The notes beneath the pieces are model-generated. The model made no database searches. It was not told the origin of the DNA and saw nothing but the letters and a program-made list of their open reading frames with translations. A DNA stretch of 64,000 bases from Mortierella sp. BCC40632 (lineage: Eukaryota > Mortierellomycota > Mortierellomycetes > Mortierellales > Mortierellaceae), in NCBI GenBank assembly GCA_011634665.1, contig WAEK01000002.1, forward strand, positions 1,633,001 to 1,697,000, given 5' to 3'. Below, piece by piece: positions 33,919 to 43,977 of the stretch. The position numbers were made by a program, and so were the translations under genes. Numbering within the stretch: position 1 is the stretch's first letter; each line of letters opens with the position of its first letter.

Positions 33919-36128
33919 CTCCTTTGTTTGATCGTGTGTACATACTACACTGTGGCAGTGTGCAGCAGACACTTGTCTCCCTTTGACTGAGTAGGGAATG
34001 TTGGATCTCCGAGGGAGACAAGTACTGTAGACCTTTTTTTTTTAAAAAAAAAAAAAAAAAAAAAAGGGGGAGACAGGTAGACTCCATCATACCTTCATCT
34101 TAACGAGCCTGACAAACGAACGAGCAAGCATCCCGTCCCCAAGAGGGAAATTCTGCCAAATCAAGCAACAACCTAAAAAAAAAACCTTACTGGAATTATA
34201 CTTCTTTTTTTTTCGACCCATGTTCCGACGCCCTCGGCGGCAGAGAGATATTTGCACGTACGTACAGTACACAATCTTTTATCATTCAAACTACGCTGAA
34301 ATCAGAGAGTCGCGGTAAGGATGCCCTCTGGCAATTGGTTACACAAAGACTCTTTCTCGCTTCTTTTGAACAGGGGAGCGATGTTTGGACCCATAGGAGG
34401 AGTCAGTAGTGAGCTCTCACCTGGATCAAGATTGAGGAACCGGGCTAACACTAGTCCATGTGGAGCAATCAACACTTTTCTGTCCTCCTGGCAAGGTGCC
34501 AGTGAAGACCTTATAAGTGATCTACATCAACAATACAGACTCAGCCCCTCGCCTTAGCAAAAAAAAAAAAAAAAAAAAAAAGACAAGGACAAGGACAAGG
34601 ACAAGGCGACTACAACCCTGAGGAAGGAAGATCTTTAGGAGGCTGTTCCTCAACCTTATTTGGTGAAAAGGTTCTCTATGACAGAAATGATGCTCGCGCC
34701 AGGCGAAATGTTGGAGACTGATCGCGAGGTTCAAAAAGATACCTTTTTTGCCTCTCGGCTCATCACGCAGTATTCAATTGCTTCTGGAGTCGTCGTTTTT
34801 TTTTGGACCGCTCCGGTTGGCATTTTTCTTTTCCCAAAAGGATATCCAAAGTAGTGGATTGAGTCTGCTGGATATCCATCTTTTTTCGGATATTGAGTAT
34901 GGACCAACGAATCCAACCCATTTATTTCCCAACCCACTCGAAATCTAGTCCAAGTCAATTCAATCCAGACTGCTCATACTCCCATCCAAACCCATCCAAA
35001 CTACTCACAATCCAACACTGCCCGATCCTATCCAAATTGCTATGTGTGATACTGCGTCTCTATGGTCCCGAGTCTCTCAACCTCGTACTGGGTTACCGTG
35101 ATCTACTCCTCAAAATCATCCAGAATCGTGTCTTGGTGTCCACTTTGCCAAACTCAGAGCTATTTGTCATCTATCCACTCATCTTTTCTCCTTAGAGTGC
35201 ACTTGACACATTTGACACTAGGCGATGGTGAAGGTAGTCCTTGGCAGTGAGTTGGAGGCCAATCGTATGAACTGTGTGTCTGTCTACAAACGTTAAACTA
35301 CATCCAAGGAAGCACTGTACAAAAGAAAAGAAAAAAAAGAAAAGAAAAAAAAAAAAAAAGCTTTGCCCATGATGAGTGAGGCAATGTAAAGACCTTTCAC
35401 AATCGACCTCTACTACATGCCAGTTACCTCACCAAAAGAAGGGCAGAGGAAAAGCTTTGCCCATGATGAGTGAGGCAATGTAAAGACCTTTTCACAATCG
35501 ACCTCTACTACATGCCAGTTACCCTCACCAAAAGAAGGGCAGAAAAAAAAAAAAAGAAAAGGCAGAACCGCTAATACCTCACCCTCTCATACCGTCCTCA
35601 CCTGTATTCCTGGGTTATAAGACCGACAAGCTACGGCGGTGCCTGGTGAAGCCTAGTTTGGATATGATAAGCTTGACGGACTAGAAAGGCACTCCACTCT
35701 CTGTTAACCTAAAAGCGTCGTAGAAGATATCCACTTTTTTTGTAACCATCCCCAACGACCTTTGGATATATTTTTTTTTGTTCTCTTTAATGATGCCTCA
35801 GACTTAGGTGCACTTTGTAGATTTTCTCTAGTGACTCGAATAACCATTTCTATTTCTCGGCCGGACAAAAATTACTATGACTGAGTTAAAGAATTCTGAA
35901 ATCCCTTGCCAACTTGAGCTCTGTCCCTCTTTCCAAAGTTATACCAAGTTAGTGGGGGAATATTGCAAGTGGACAGTGCAAAGCTGTAGAAGAAGAATTT
36001 TACGTGGGAGGAAGGGGAGGCTAGTGCTGTCAAGGTTTTGTGCTCTTCCACCCCTACCTTAGGCCTCCATCTCTCAAAATGTTGGTGTTGTAATTCTGGC
36101 GCGAAGCAGCTATCTTGATCGATAGAGA

Positions 36129-36170
<42 letters not shown>

Positions 36171-36500
36171 AAGAAAGAAAGAAATGCTGCTGCTGCTTTG
36201 TTACCTAAAATCCCACAAGAGGGAAGAGGAGAGAGGGAAGGAGGATATCGCAGAGTTCTCCCTACTATGGCCAATTGAAATTGAAGCATGCCCCAAACCT
36301 CGATCTAATACAATATGACCGAGTCCGGTGAGATGAACCGACGATCGGTTGGATCAACAGACTTTTAAACGGTCCACCATTTTCCTTCAAATCCAACCAG
36401 CAGTTACTCAAGTTAACCAGCTAATGACTGGATGACATTGAAAATAAGCATTTAATAAAAGCCTTTGAGTTGCTAATATCTCTTTCTAAGAGTATGGTGC
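33667..36500. other. Intergenic, no supported gene
   Basis: It holds a poly-T run (33741-33772), a CT tract (33871-33914), poly-A runs (34045-34064, 34560-34580, 36139-36168), an AAGGAC hexamer repeat (34582-34606), a GGATATCC-containing pyrimidine-rich stretch (34840-35040) and the 94-bp tandem duplication described separately. Short frames at 34321 and 35877 show no family motif. Confidence 0.45.
35360..35547. repeat. 94-bp unit, two tandem copies
   Basis: The unit beginning GCTTTGCCCATGATGAGTGA starts at 35360 and again at 35454. The copies differ only by one extra T, one extra C and the end of the purine tail. It lies in non-coding DNA next to a poly-A run. The near identity suggests a recent duplication. 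Confidence 0.92.
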
Positions 36501-36938
36501 TTAGCAGCGGCCGGTCCACTTGGGAACGATGGCATTCAAGTGCTGATCAATCTCACCCTCGCTAGGACCATTGTTCAATCCGTTCTGGACAATGATCGAT
36601 CCAACCCTGCCACTGACTTGTCCAAGTTTACCCCAGTTATAGAACACAGTGTTTTCCATGACTCCGGAAGCTCTGGAGAATTTACCACCGCAGTTGCCCG
36701 ACTGGAAGAAAATAACGGTAATCTTGTGGTTCGCAGTATCGGCATTGAGGAAGGAAGCAGACTTGAGCGCGCTAAAGTTGGAGACGGTGTAGCACTGTCC
36801 GTAGGAAAGGACGGGGAAAGAGTTGCAGGCACCCTTGTTGAACTCTTTGTTGTAGGCCCTGAGGATCGAGTTGGCAGCATCCGAGGTGGTGGCCAAGGCG
36901 AAGGCAGCAACGGTAACGGCAATGGAGGAGAACTTCAT
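36501..36938 (-). CDS. Small secreted Cys-containing protein
   Basis: A single-exon gene of 145 aa. Residues 1-21 form a signal peptide (MKFSSIAVTVAAFALATTSDA). The mature part has four Cys in GACNSF, GQCYTV, GNCGGK and the terminal GRC, fitting two disulfides. Its length and beta-rich pattern (KITVIFFQSGNC, VGSIIVQNG) are those of many small secreted fungal proteins. A TATA-like GTATTTAAAG (37031-37040 on the minus strand) lies about 95 bp upstream, with a GAAG tetranucleotide tract beyond it. I do not recognise a family; an effector, wall or defence-inhibitor role cannot be told from sequence. Confidence 0.72.
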   Translation of the reverse strand: MKFSSIAVTVAAFALATTSDAANSILRAYNKEFNKGACNSFPVLSYGQCYTVSNFSALKSASFLNADTANHKITVIFFQSGNCGGKFSRASGVMENTVFYNWGKLGQVSGRVGSIIVQNGLNNGPSEGEIDQHLNAIVPKWTGRC

Positions 36939-37030
36939 TTTTTTCTTTCTTTTCCTTGGGGAAGGGTGGAGAGTTGTTGAGATGTGAAAGATTGGTGTAG
37001 GATGTGGTCAAAAAGTTTTTTTTGTAGCGC

Positions 37031-37040
37031 CTTTAAATAC
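37031..37040 (-). promoter_or_regulatory. TATA-like element of the small secreted protein gene
   Basis: GTATTTAAAG on the minus strand is 93 bp upstream of the ATG at 36938, a usual distance for a fungal TATA box with a short 5' UTR. Confidence 0.45.
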
Positions 37041-37398
37041 TGTTTCCTTCCTTCCTTCCTTCCTTCCTTTCTTCTTCACCTTCACCTTCACCTCTCTATC
37101 TTGAAAGGCTCAGGTAGATGAACCACAGGCTGGTTTGATTGTCTTTTTTTTTTTTATGCCTCAGCAGGAAATCGTTTGGCAACCGCGAGAAGCGTTTTGG
37201 TAACCGCAAAAATCGTTATAGCAACCATGAAAGTCTACAATTGGCTGGGCAAAGGAAAAGTTAGGAGCCTGATTTAGATCGTTTGCATGCAGTGTACACG
37301 ATAAACTGACCAAAGAGTCTAGAGTCCCAAACGGCCAAACTTCTTTCTCTCTTCTCCTTCTCCATCGGGTATGATAGAGTCGGGAGAAGCTCTCTTCC

Positions 37399-37432
37399 GA
37401 CATTGGAAAGAAAGAGAGAAAGAGAGAAAGAG

Positions 37433-37495
<63 letters not shown>
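37399..37495. repeat. (GA)n tract
   Basis: GAAAGA units pass into about 24 uninterrupted GA repeats. It lies in non-coding DNA upstream of the small secreted protein gene. Confidence 0.9.
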
Positions 37496-37497
<2 letters not shown>

Positions 37498-37695
37498 AAA
37501 GGAAAGGAGGATAAGGTTTCCAGCTGTGGGGACCAGAACCAATATGGCCTTCCGCTCTAGATGGAGCCCCATTTTAGATAGCGCCATCAAAGAAAAAAAA
37601 TCAACTATAATAATAATAAAAAAGGATCTTCCCAATGTTGAATATGTAATCCAGAGGAGCACGGACAAGATTTGTAAACACCTATCAGAGGCCAC

Positions 37696-37740
<45 letters not shown>

Positions 37741-40437
37741 TATATTTTGTTCACACACTTGCCGTAGTTTCTTCAATGGCATGGAAAGAAATCGTGCGAT
37801 GGAGATCAAGAGTTTTGTAACGGGATCCCTTCAAAAGAGAAAAAAGAACCACAGAAAGCATCGTCCGCCTAAAGAGACGAACCAGGCAGGCAGTGAGTGT
37901 AGTATCCAGTCAAAGAGGCCACCTAAATTTTGGGGAAGAAAGAGGGGAGGGGGAATGCTTGGATCAAATCGTTTTTGGGGGTCTTTCTTCTTGACTGTAG
38001 AACAAAAATTTTTCATAACGTATGCACTGCTGTGTCAACGGTCCGTCAGCATCATTTTTAATTGGCTAGATTTTTACTCTCTTTTTTTTTTTTTTTCAAG
38101 GCAACGGGAAAACGTATTGAAAAAGGAAAGATGGTACGTAGTACAACACAGCAGTTTATTTCTCTCACCTTTTTTTTTTTTTCCTCCCCTTTGTTCTACA
38201 TTTAGACAAAATGGCGAGGGGATCCGAGAAATTATTGACCCAGTCCGCACCACATTATCCTTTGAACAGAAAGAGAGAGCCTGTGGTGATCTGCTTGATG
38301 TCCAACGGAATTGCCGTAAAAGTAGGGATGGGGGGTGGGAGAAAACCTTGATTTGAGAAAAAGGAATTTTGAACCAAGGACTTGGTCATTTTTTCCACCT
38401 TTTAGGCCAAGAGACGTGAAAAGGCACAAGGGATCGGAGAAGGGATGAGAAGAGAGAAAGAGAGGAAGCGCAGAGGTCAGAATGTGAACATCCCTCATTC
38501 TCCATCAACTAACATTTGATTCTTCACAAGATTGTACTCGCGCTCTCTCTCGCTCTCTTTCTTTCTTTCTTTCTGTCCCTCCTTCAAACGAATCCCCAAC
38601 GTTTGTCCCGATTACAGCGCATACAGTTGATTCTCTATATCTCTATCTCTTTCTCTCTCTCTAAAATGAAGCCTTCCTTGGTTTCCGCACGTTCAATCAA
38701 ATATATACAAAAAAAAAAAAATTGAAAAGGAAAGAGAGATCGGAACGGAGCAAGTTATTCCTTGTCTTCTCGGCATTGGAATCTCAATGTCGGGTTGGAG
38801 TAAATCAGTTCTTTTTTTACCCCCCTTTGCTATCATCCAATCAACAATGTGTTTCTATCGGACCAAAATGTTTTTTTTTTTCTTTTTTTTTTGCCTTCTT
38901 TAGATACATGGATAACTCCAAGCTTTTATTGATTCATGTCGCCAGTACATTGGGCGAAATGGTGGCAAAGAGATACCATACAATATCTCAAACGAAATTG
39001 TGCTGTCCTCCCTCTTCCCCCTTCTCTAGAATAGCTCTAATCCTTAAGGCCCCTCTCCCCTATCGGACACGTATCTTTCCTCTGAGGGAAGGTAGTACTC
39101 TCCTGTCCTACTCAGCGCTACTGGTAAACGTGAGTTGAGAGAGGAGTACCTCCGTATCTATGAACTTTTGACAAGACATTCGATGCTTCTGCCCTTTGTG
39201 ATAAGAAAGGCTAGCAAGGGGCTTTGTTTTTCTTTCTTCCTTCCTCTAAATTCTGTCCTGACTGCAGATGGTCCAAGTGAGAGTGCTTCAATGAGAGTGA
39301 GGTGGGATTCGTTTTCTTTTCTTTCTTTTCTTTTCTTTTCTTTTCTTTTCTTTTCGTCCGCCACATTTGTGTTTGAACTGCAACGGCTAGGAATGGCATT
39401 TGTACTCGCGTGGTTGGCGGGAAGAGGGAGGGAGAAGAAGAGAGGGGGGAGGGGGAAACTATGGTGGCTATGTTGGAACATTAGGAGAGAAGGGGCTGAG
39501 AAAGCAGACGTAATTGCTGGTAGAGGATCTTTGCTAAACCAGATACATCCAAAAAAATAAGAAACTAAGGGTATCATAGCAAACAAACGCCGTTGAGATA
39601 GGAGATATGTTTAATTGTAGACAGAAAGACATTTTATTCATTTTTGAAAAATGAAAGGATCCATACAATGTGTTCTTCAGATATCCTGGTTTGCCAGGCA
39701 GTCAAGTCTTCATAGCAGTATTGCTTTTTGTTTTGTTTTGTTTTATTTTGTTTGTTTGTTTGTTTTTGTAGCCTTTGGCGTTGGTATTTCCCTTTAACCT
39801 GCATGCTGGAACATATCTTTGCGCGATAGGTGCTCGATTCGTGCTTTTTAGGCAAATACGGCTGAAATAGCTGGTCAAACTTGAGAGAGAGGGGGAGGGA
39901 GAGCCATTTTAGCTAAAGGTGATGACCTAAACCTCAATCATCTGTTGGACGAGAGACTAGATCACTTCCAAGCTGGAATCCGTACTAGAAGTATGATGAG
40001 TGGATTCTTATGAACCTCAACTCTTGGAGTCATCCAATGCTTTTGATACCGAGAAGTTCAAGGAGCAATTGTTGAGAAGGGAAGGGAGGAGAGGACAAAC
40101 ACCAAGTCAGGTGAGTAGTTTCTCGTTACACCCCGTTGTCATAAAACCGTCACGGCCTCTTTTGGAAAGGACCAAGTAGGCTTCTGCACTCTTAATAAAG
40201 GTATTATTTTTCTTCTTCCTTTCAGTCTAGCAAAAAGAACTGGATTCAGGCAATAAGAATTAGCTTTTTATTGTAGATGGTAAAAATGTAGTTGGGTAGA
40301 GTGATATGATACAAGTGAGGGGAGAACACTAGAGTAGGGAAAAAAAAAAAGACTTTTTCATCTTTTTTTTTTGTCTCTCAGATGGTGCTGACTCTAGCTA
40401 CCCCTCCGGGATTTTGTCTTTCCTCTCTTTTTTTTTC

Positions 40438-41259
40438 TTAAAGAGTCATGGTGACAAGACCGGCAATGGCGGCAAGGACCGAGGTCATGACCAAGGAACC
40501 AGCCATGGCATTGGCAGCGCTCTTGCCCTTGTCCTTATCGCCAGGGGTTGTCTGGTTGCCGCTTCCGTGACCACCGTGACCACCGTGACCGCCCGAAGAG
40601 TTGCTGCTGCAGAATGGAGCAAACTTGGTGGTGTTGCACATCTTGTTGTAGGAGGGGCACTGGGTCATTTCAGGCATGTCGAGGCAAAGGTCCTTGAGGG
40701 CGGCCATCTCGTCGCAGACACTGTAACCAGTGGCATCAGGGGTGGGGCAGATCTTGCAGCCCTTCATGCCAGGCATCTCCTGGCAGATAGAGTAGACGAG
40801 ACCAGTCGCAATCTTGCCCGAGGGCAATTCTGGGAAGGCTGCCTGAGCCTTACAGGCGGGAATAATCGAGCTGTTGGAGCAGAAGGTCTGGTAAGACTTG
40901 GAGCAGACGGCGCTGGTCAATGCAGTGTCCTCCTTAGCAGTGCACAGGGTAGCCAGGACAGCAAGGGGGGCGCAGTAGGCCTGGTTCAAGGAGTGGTCCG
41001 CAGCGCAGGCAGTGTTGAGCGAGCATCCAGGAAGGAAAGAAGAAGCCTTGCAAATATCCGAGACAGCGGCCGAGATCGTGGACGCAGGGATGGTGTAGTT
41101 AGAGCAAGTGCTATCCGTGGGTGTGGTCAAGCAAACCGAAGGAGGACCGGTAGGTTCAGGCGCAGGGGTGCCCGTGGGTGGGTCGTGAGGACCTTCATGA
41201 GCAGAGACCGAGGCGGCAAGGATAGCAGAGGCAATGGCGAGAAGGAAAGAGGAGCGCAT
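40438..41259 (-). CDS. GPI-anchored Cys/Met-rich surface protein, probably copper-binding
   Basis: A single-exon gene with ATG at 41259 (an in-frame start upstream would precede the TATA box). Residues 1-20 are a signal peptide ending VSAHEG. The C-terminus is a hydrophobic GPI-type tail (SLVMTSVLAAIAGLVTMTL) after a GGHGGHGGHG and Ser/Asn spacer. In between are about 18 Cys in two related halves, with MPGM-KGCKIC and MPEM-TQC motifs and FLPGCSL. The same pattern forms the ectodomain of the divergent Ctr copper transporter 1 kb away (MPFMPGCSL, MPNMRDC, MPDMHQC). MPxM next to Cys suggests Cu(I) binding, and the His-rich spacer suggests Cu(II) binding. This is inference from motif and context. 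A likely role is catching copper in the wall for the transporter. Confidence 0.75.
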   Translation of the reverse strand: MRSSFLLAIASAILAASVSAHEGPHDPPTGTPAPEPTGPPSVCLTTPTDSTCSNYTIPASTISAAVSDICKASSFLPGCSLNTACAADHSLNQAYCAPLAVLATLCTAKEDTALTSAVCSKSYQTFCSNSSIIPACKAQAAFPELPSGKIATGLVYSICQEMPGMKGCKICPTPDATGYSVCDEMAALKDLCLDMPEMTQCPSYNKMCNTTKFAPFCSSNSSGGHGGHGGHGSGNQTTPGDKDKGKSAANAMAGSLVMTSVLAAIAGLVTMTL

Positions 41260-41360
41260 TTTGGTGAGATGTGATTTTGTCGAGAGGTGTGTCCTGGGAA
41301 TATGAGTGGGCGAGGATAAGGAGAGAAGAGACAGGATCTGGGCCGAGGCCCGGGGCCACG

Positions 41361-41368
41361 CTTTTATA
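41361..41368 (-). promoter_or_regulatory. TATA box of the Cys/Met GPI protein gene
   Basis: TATAAAAG on the minus strand, about 100 bp upstream of the ATG at 41259. A TGACAG hexamer (41388-41393) lies 20 bp further upstream. Confidence 0.65.
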
Positions 41369-41387
41369 TGAGCCGAAGACAAAAGCA

Positions 41388-41962
41388 TGACAGGGCCATG
41401 GCTGTCAACGAGCTGTCATCGCACGACTGACAGTGGAGGAACAGGGTAGTCGGGAAGATGGTTGGTTGGCGCAAGTGGGTCGCTGCGGGGCGAGGCAAAC
41501 AGGAACAAAGTAAACATACACGGCTCACGTACAAGGTGCGAATGAGTTGGATTGCATAGGCCCCTATATGAAAAAAAAATCAGAGACCGCAGGTCAGATT
41601 TGACATCCGAAGTGACAATCCCGGAGGGTACTCGCATGTGCTCTCAAGAGAGGGAAGGGAAGAGAAGACATGGCGGATAGAAAGATCTCTTCCACTCTAT
41701 CTCTGTCTGCCCCTGGACTGCTGGATTGGGCTGGGACGCCCACCGATTCGACAAGGTTGGATGACAGGTGGCCCCCTGTTTGTTTTTGACAGCTTTGCTC
41801 TTAGTCTCTTTCTCTCTTCTTTTTTCCTTCTTCCTCTCTCTCACACACTCCTCTCTCTCCTCTCTTGGTCTACTTGATCATCCTCCTTCCTTGCCCCTGC
41901 TCTTGGCACCCTGTCCGGTACGCCCTCTTCGCTAGAGTTTGACAGGTTGACAGTTTTGACAG
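41388..41962. promoter_or_regulatory. Cluster of nine TGACAG hexamers in a shared promoter, candidate copper-response element
   Basis: TGACAG or its complement CTGTCA starts at 41388, 41402, 41413, 41428, 41762, 41787, 41940, 41948 and 41957, between the divergent GPI protein and Ctr transporter genes. The chance expectation is below one in this length. The site at 41787 is followed at once by TTTGCTC (41794-41800), the core of the yeast Mac1 copper-starvation site. Two more copies (46550, 46681) lie upstream of the DUF1775 gene. The binding factor is unknown. Confidence 0.55.
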
Positions 41963-42261
41963 CTCATGTCGGCGTGTCTGCGGATCTGATTCCGAACGCC
42001 TCATCTCGATTCCCGATCCGTAATCTTGCTCATCTCCCCCCGCGTCCACAGCCTCGCTTAAAAGCCCTGCTCCTCTCGCCTCTTCCCCCCCTTTTTTCTT
42101 TCTTTTTGTCCTATTGCTCCCCAGGAGCTTCAGCTTTTCAATTCCTCATTCGCATTCTTCAGTACCTCAATACCTACACCTTCTTTTCTCCTCTTTTTTC
42201 TTTATTTTTTGTTTTTCTTTTCCCTTTTGGCACAGGCGTCTGAGACACCACTTGGCCCCAG

Positions 42262-43476
42262 ATGATGTTACCATCCATCCCCCGCACTGGGCCCCGTGCC
42301 CTACTAGCGCTCATGTCAATCTCGGCACTGGGCCTACTTCACAAAGCTCATGCCCAGGCCGTGGACTGCTTGGTCACACCCTCAGACCCGACCTGCGTCA
42401 ACTTTGAGCTTCCTGCAGCGACGATCAAGGCTGATATTGATGGGCTCTGCGAACAGATGCCCTTCATGCCCGGATGCTCACTCTACAAGTCATGTCAGAC
42501 TGCCTCCAAGACCGACCAATGGTGCACGCCCTTCTCTGTTCTCGCCGACATTTGTGCAGTTGATATGCCCAATATGCGTGATTGCAAGAACTATGTTTCC
42601 CTCTGCGGTGCTGCCAATGTAGCCCAGAACCAGACCGCGGGCAGTCGACCTGCCATCTGTACCAAGGCTCCTGTCATTGCTAGTTTCCCTACCACCAAGA
42701 ACGCCTCGGCACTCGTCATTGACATTTGTACTGAGATGGACATGGCTGGCTGCGAACGCTGCCCCAAGCCCAAGCCAGGCGCCTACGCCGCCGACTGCGA
42801 TACCCTGGGCACGTATGCAATCCTTTGCAAGGCTATGCCTGATATGCACCAGTGTGCGACTTGGAAGGACATGTGTTCTGCTAGCTCCCCCACAGCCGCC
42901 CTTGGCTTCCAAGGTTCGGAATATTGCGCGATGGGAGTGGGCGACCCAGAGATGAACCCACCAGCGATGCGCATGTACTTCCATCTTGGTTTTTCGGATT
43001 ATGTCCTCTTTGAAAAGTGGGTCCCAAGGAACCAAAGCCAGTATGTTGGTACTTGGTTTGCGCTCTTCTTCTTGACGCTCTTCTTCCAGACCATCTCGAC
43101 CTATCGTACGAGTTTGGACATCCGCTGGGCTGAGGAGTTGGCTGCGGAACAGGATTCGGTTGCCAAGTCGGACTCGTCTGTTCCTCTGACGGGTCCAAAG
43201 TCCAGCTCTATTCTCCTCACATGGTTCCATCTCTGGAGTCAACCATGGACATTGAAGGAGGTCTGGCAGAACGTGATCCGAGCCATCTTGACCTTTATCG
43301 AGACGACGTTGGGATATGCGTTGATGTTGGTCACAATGACCTTTAACGTGCCCTTGTTCTTTGCTGTCGTCTTGGGATTGACGGTGGGTTCTGTCGTGTT
43401 CTCAAGACAGCGCATGGCTGCTTCAGTCAAGTCGAACGAAAAGTCGGGTGGCACCGGCTGCGCAGGCTGTGGATAA
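42262..43476 (+). CDS. Ctr-family copper transporter with a Cys/Met-rich ectodomain
   Basis: A single-exon gene of 404 aa. A signal peptide (residues 1-30, ending KAHAQA) is followed by about 200 residues with many Cys and MPFM, MPNM and MPDM motifs, paralogous to the neighbouring GPI protein. MRMYFHLGFSDYVLFEKW (about 230-250) is the Ctr entry motif. Three membrane segments follow: WFALFFLTLFFQTIS, a second with the selectivity motif MLVTM (MxxxM), and VPLFFAVVLGLTVGSVVF. A cytosolic loop of about 70 residues separates the first two. The C-terminus ends GCAGCG, a Cys pair that could pass copper to a chaperone. The usual Ctr length is 150-250 aa, so the ectodomain is an addition. Ctr proteins take up Cu(I) as trimers. 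The gene is intact and shares its promoter with the GPI protein gene. Confidence 0.9.
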   Translation: MMLPSIPRTGPRALLALMSISALGLLHKAHAQAVDCLVTPSDPTCVNFELPAATIKADIDGLCEQMPFMPGCSLYKSCQTASKTDQWCTPFSVLADICAVDMPNMRDCKNYVSLCGAANVAQNQTAGSRPAICTKAPVIASFPTTKNASALVIDICTEMDMAGCERCPKPKPGAYAADCDTLGTYAILCKAMPDMHQCATWKDMCSASSPTAALGFQGSEYCAMGVGDPEMNPPAMRMYFHLGFSDYVLFEKWVPRNQSQYVGTWFALFFLTLFFQTISTYRTSLDIRWAEELAAEQDSVAKSDSSVPLTGPKSSSILLTWFHLWSQPWTLKEVWQNVIRAILTFIETTLGYALMLVTMTFNVPLFFAVVLGLTVGSVVFSRQRMAASVKSNEKSGGTGCAGCG

Positions 43477-43731
43477 GCAGCAACTCGAGCTCCAGTGAAC
43501 CCACTAGCACGATTTTTTTTCTTTACTTTTTCCATCCCCTTCCACCCCTCCAACTGGAGAGAAAAGAGTAGTCATTTATTTCTATTGTAGTCGTTACCTC
43601 TCATATTAGTATTCCTTTCTTAAGCTCCTTTCAATATATCCTAGTCGCCGCTTTTCATAAATGGCGACATAAAGCGAGGGTTGCGCTATATATTTCTTCA
43701 TTTTCTTGATGAATATTCTCGACTATGCGTG

Positions 43732-43763
<32 letters not shown>

Positions 43764-43939
43764 CTATCTCTTTCGCACGATGGTTGCACGAAAGATGCTC
43801 GGAGATAGCCACATGGTGATCCGCCCGAGAGCTGTAGGCGGACTAAATTCAATCAGCTAGTAGAGTCATACCTGTGCAGAAAGAGGCGTGTAGAAACGAC
43901 CCGTGGCTCTCTTCTAAGAAGAACCGGAGTTGAACGCGC

Positions 43940-43977
<38 letters not shown>

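Larger units (their letters stand above)
36939..40437. other. Intergenic, no supported gene
   Basis: Apart from the TATA-like site at 37031, I see only low-complexity DNA: a GAAG/CTTC tract (37046-37070), a GA tract (37399-37495), a 41-nt poly-A run (37698-37738), several T8-T14 runs, a TTTTC repeat (39309-39354) and a TTTTG stretch (39727-39765). Frames as long as 317 codons cross these tracts but consist largely of their translation and have no family motif. Confidence 0.45.

Noticed and set aside
34582..34606. Tandem AAGGAC hexamers as a CRISPR-like or iteron array
   Set aside because: Only about four short units with no spacers; a simple sequence repeat.
37403..38356. A 317-codon frame
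   Set aside because: It is largely the translation of GA and poly-A tracts with no motif or sensible composition.
39135..39560. A 141-codon plus-strand frame
   Set aside because: No family motif, and its centre is the TTTTC repeat; overlapping minus-strand frames are just as long.
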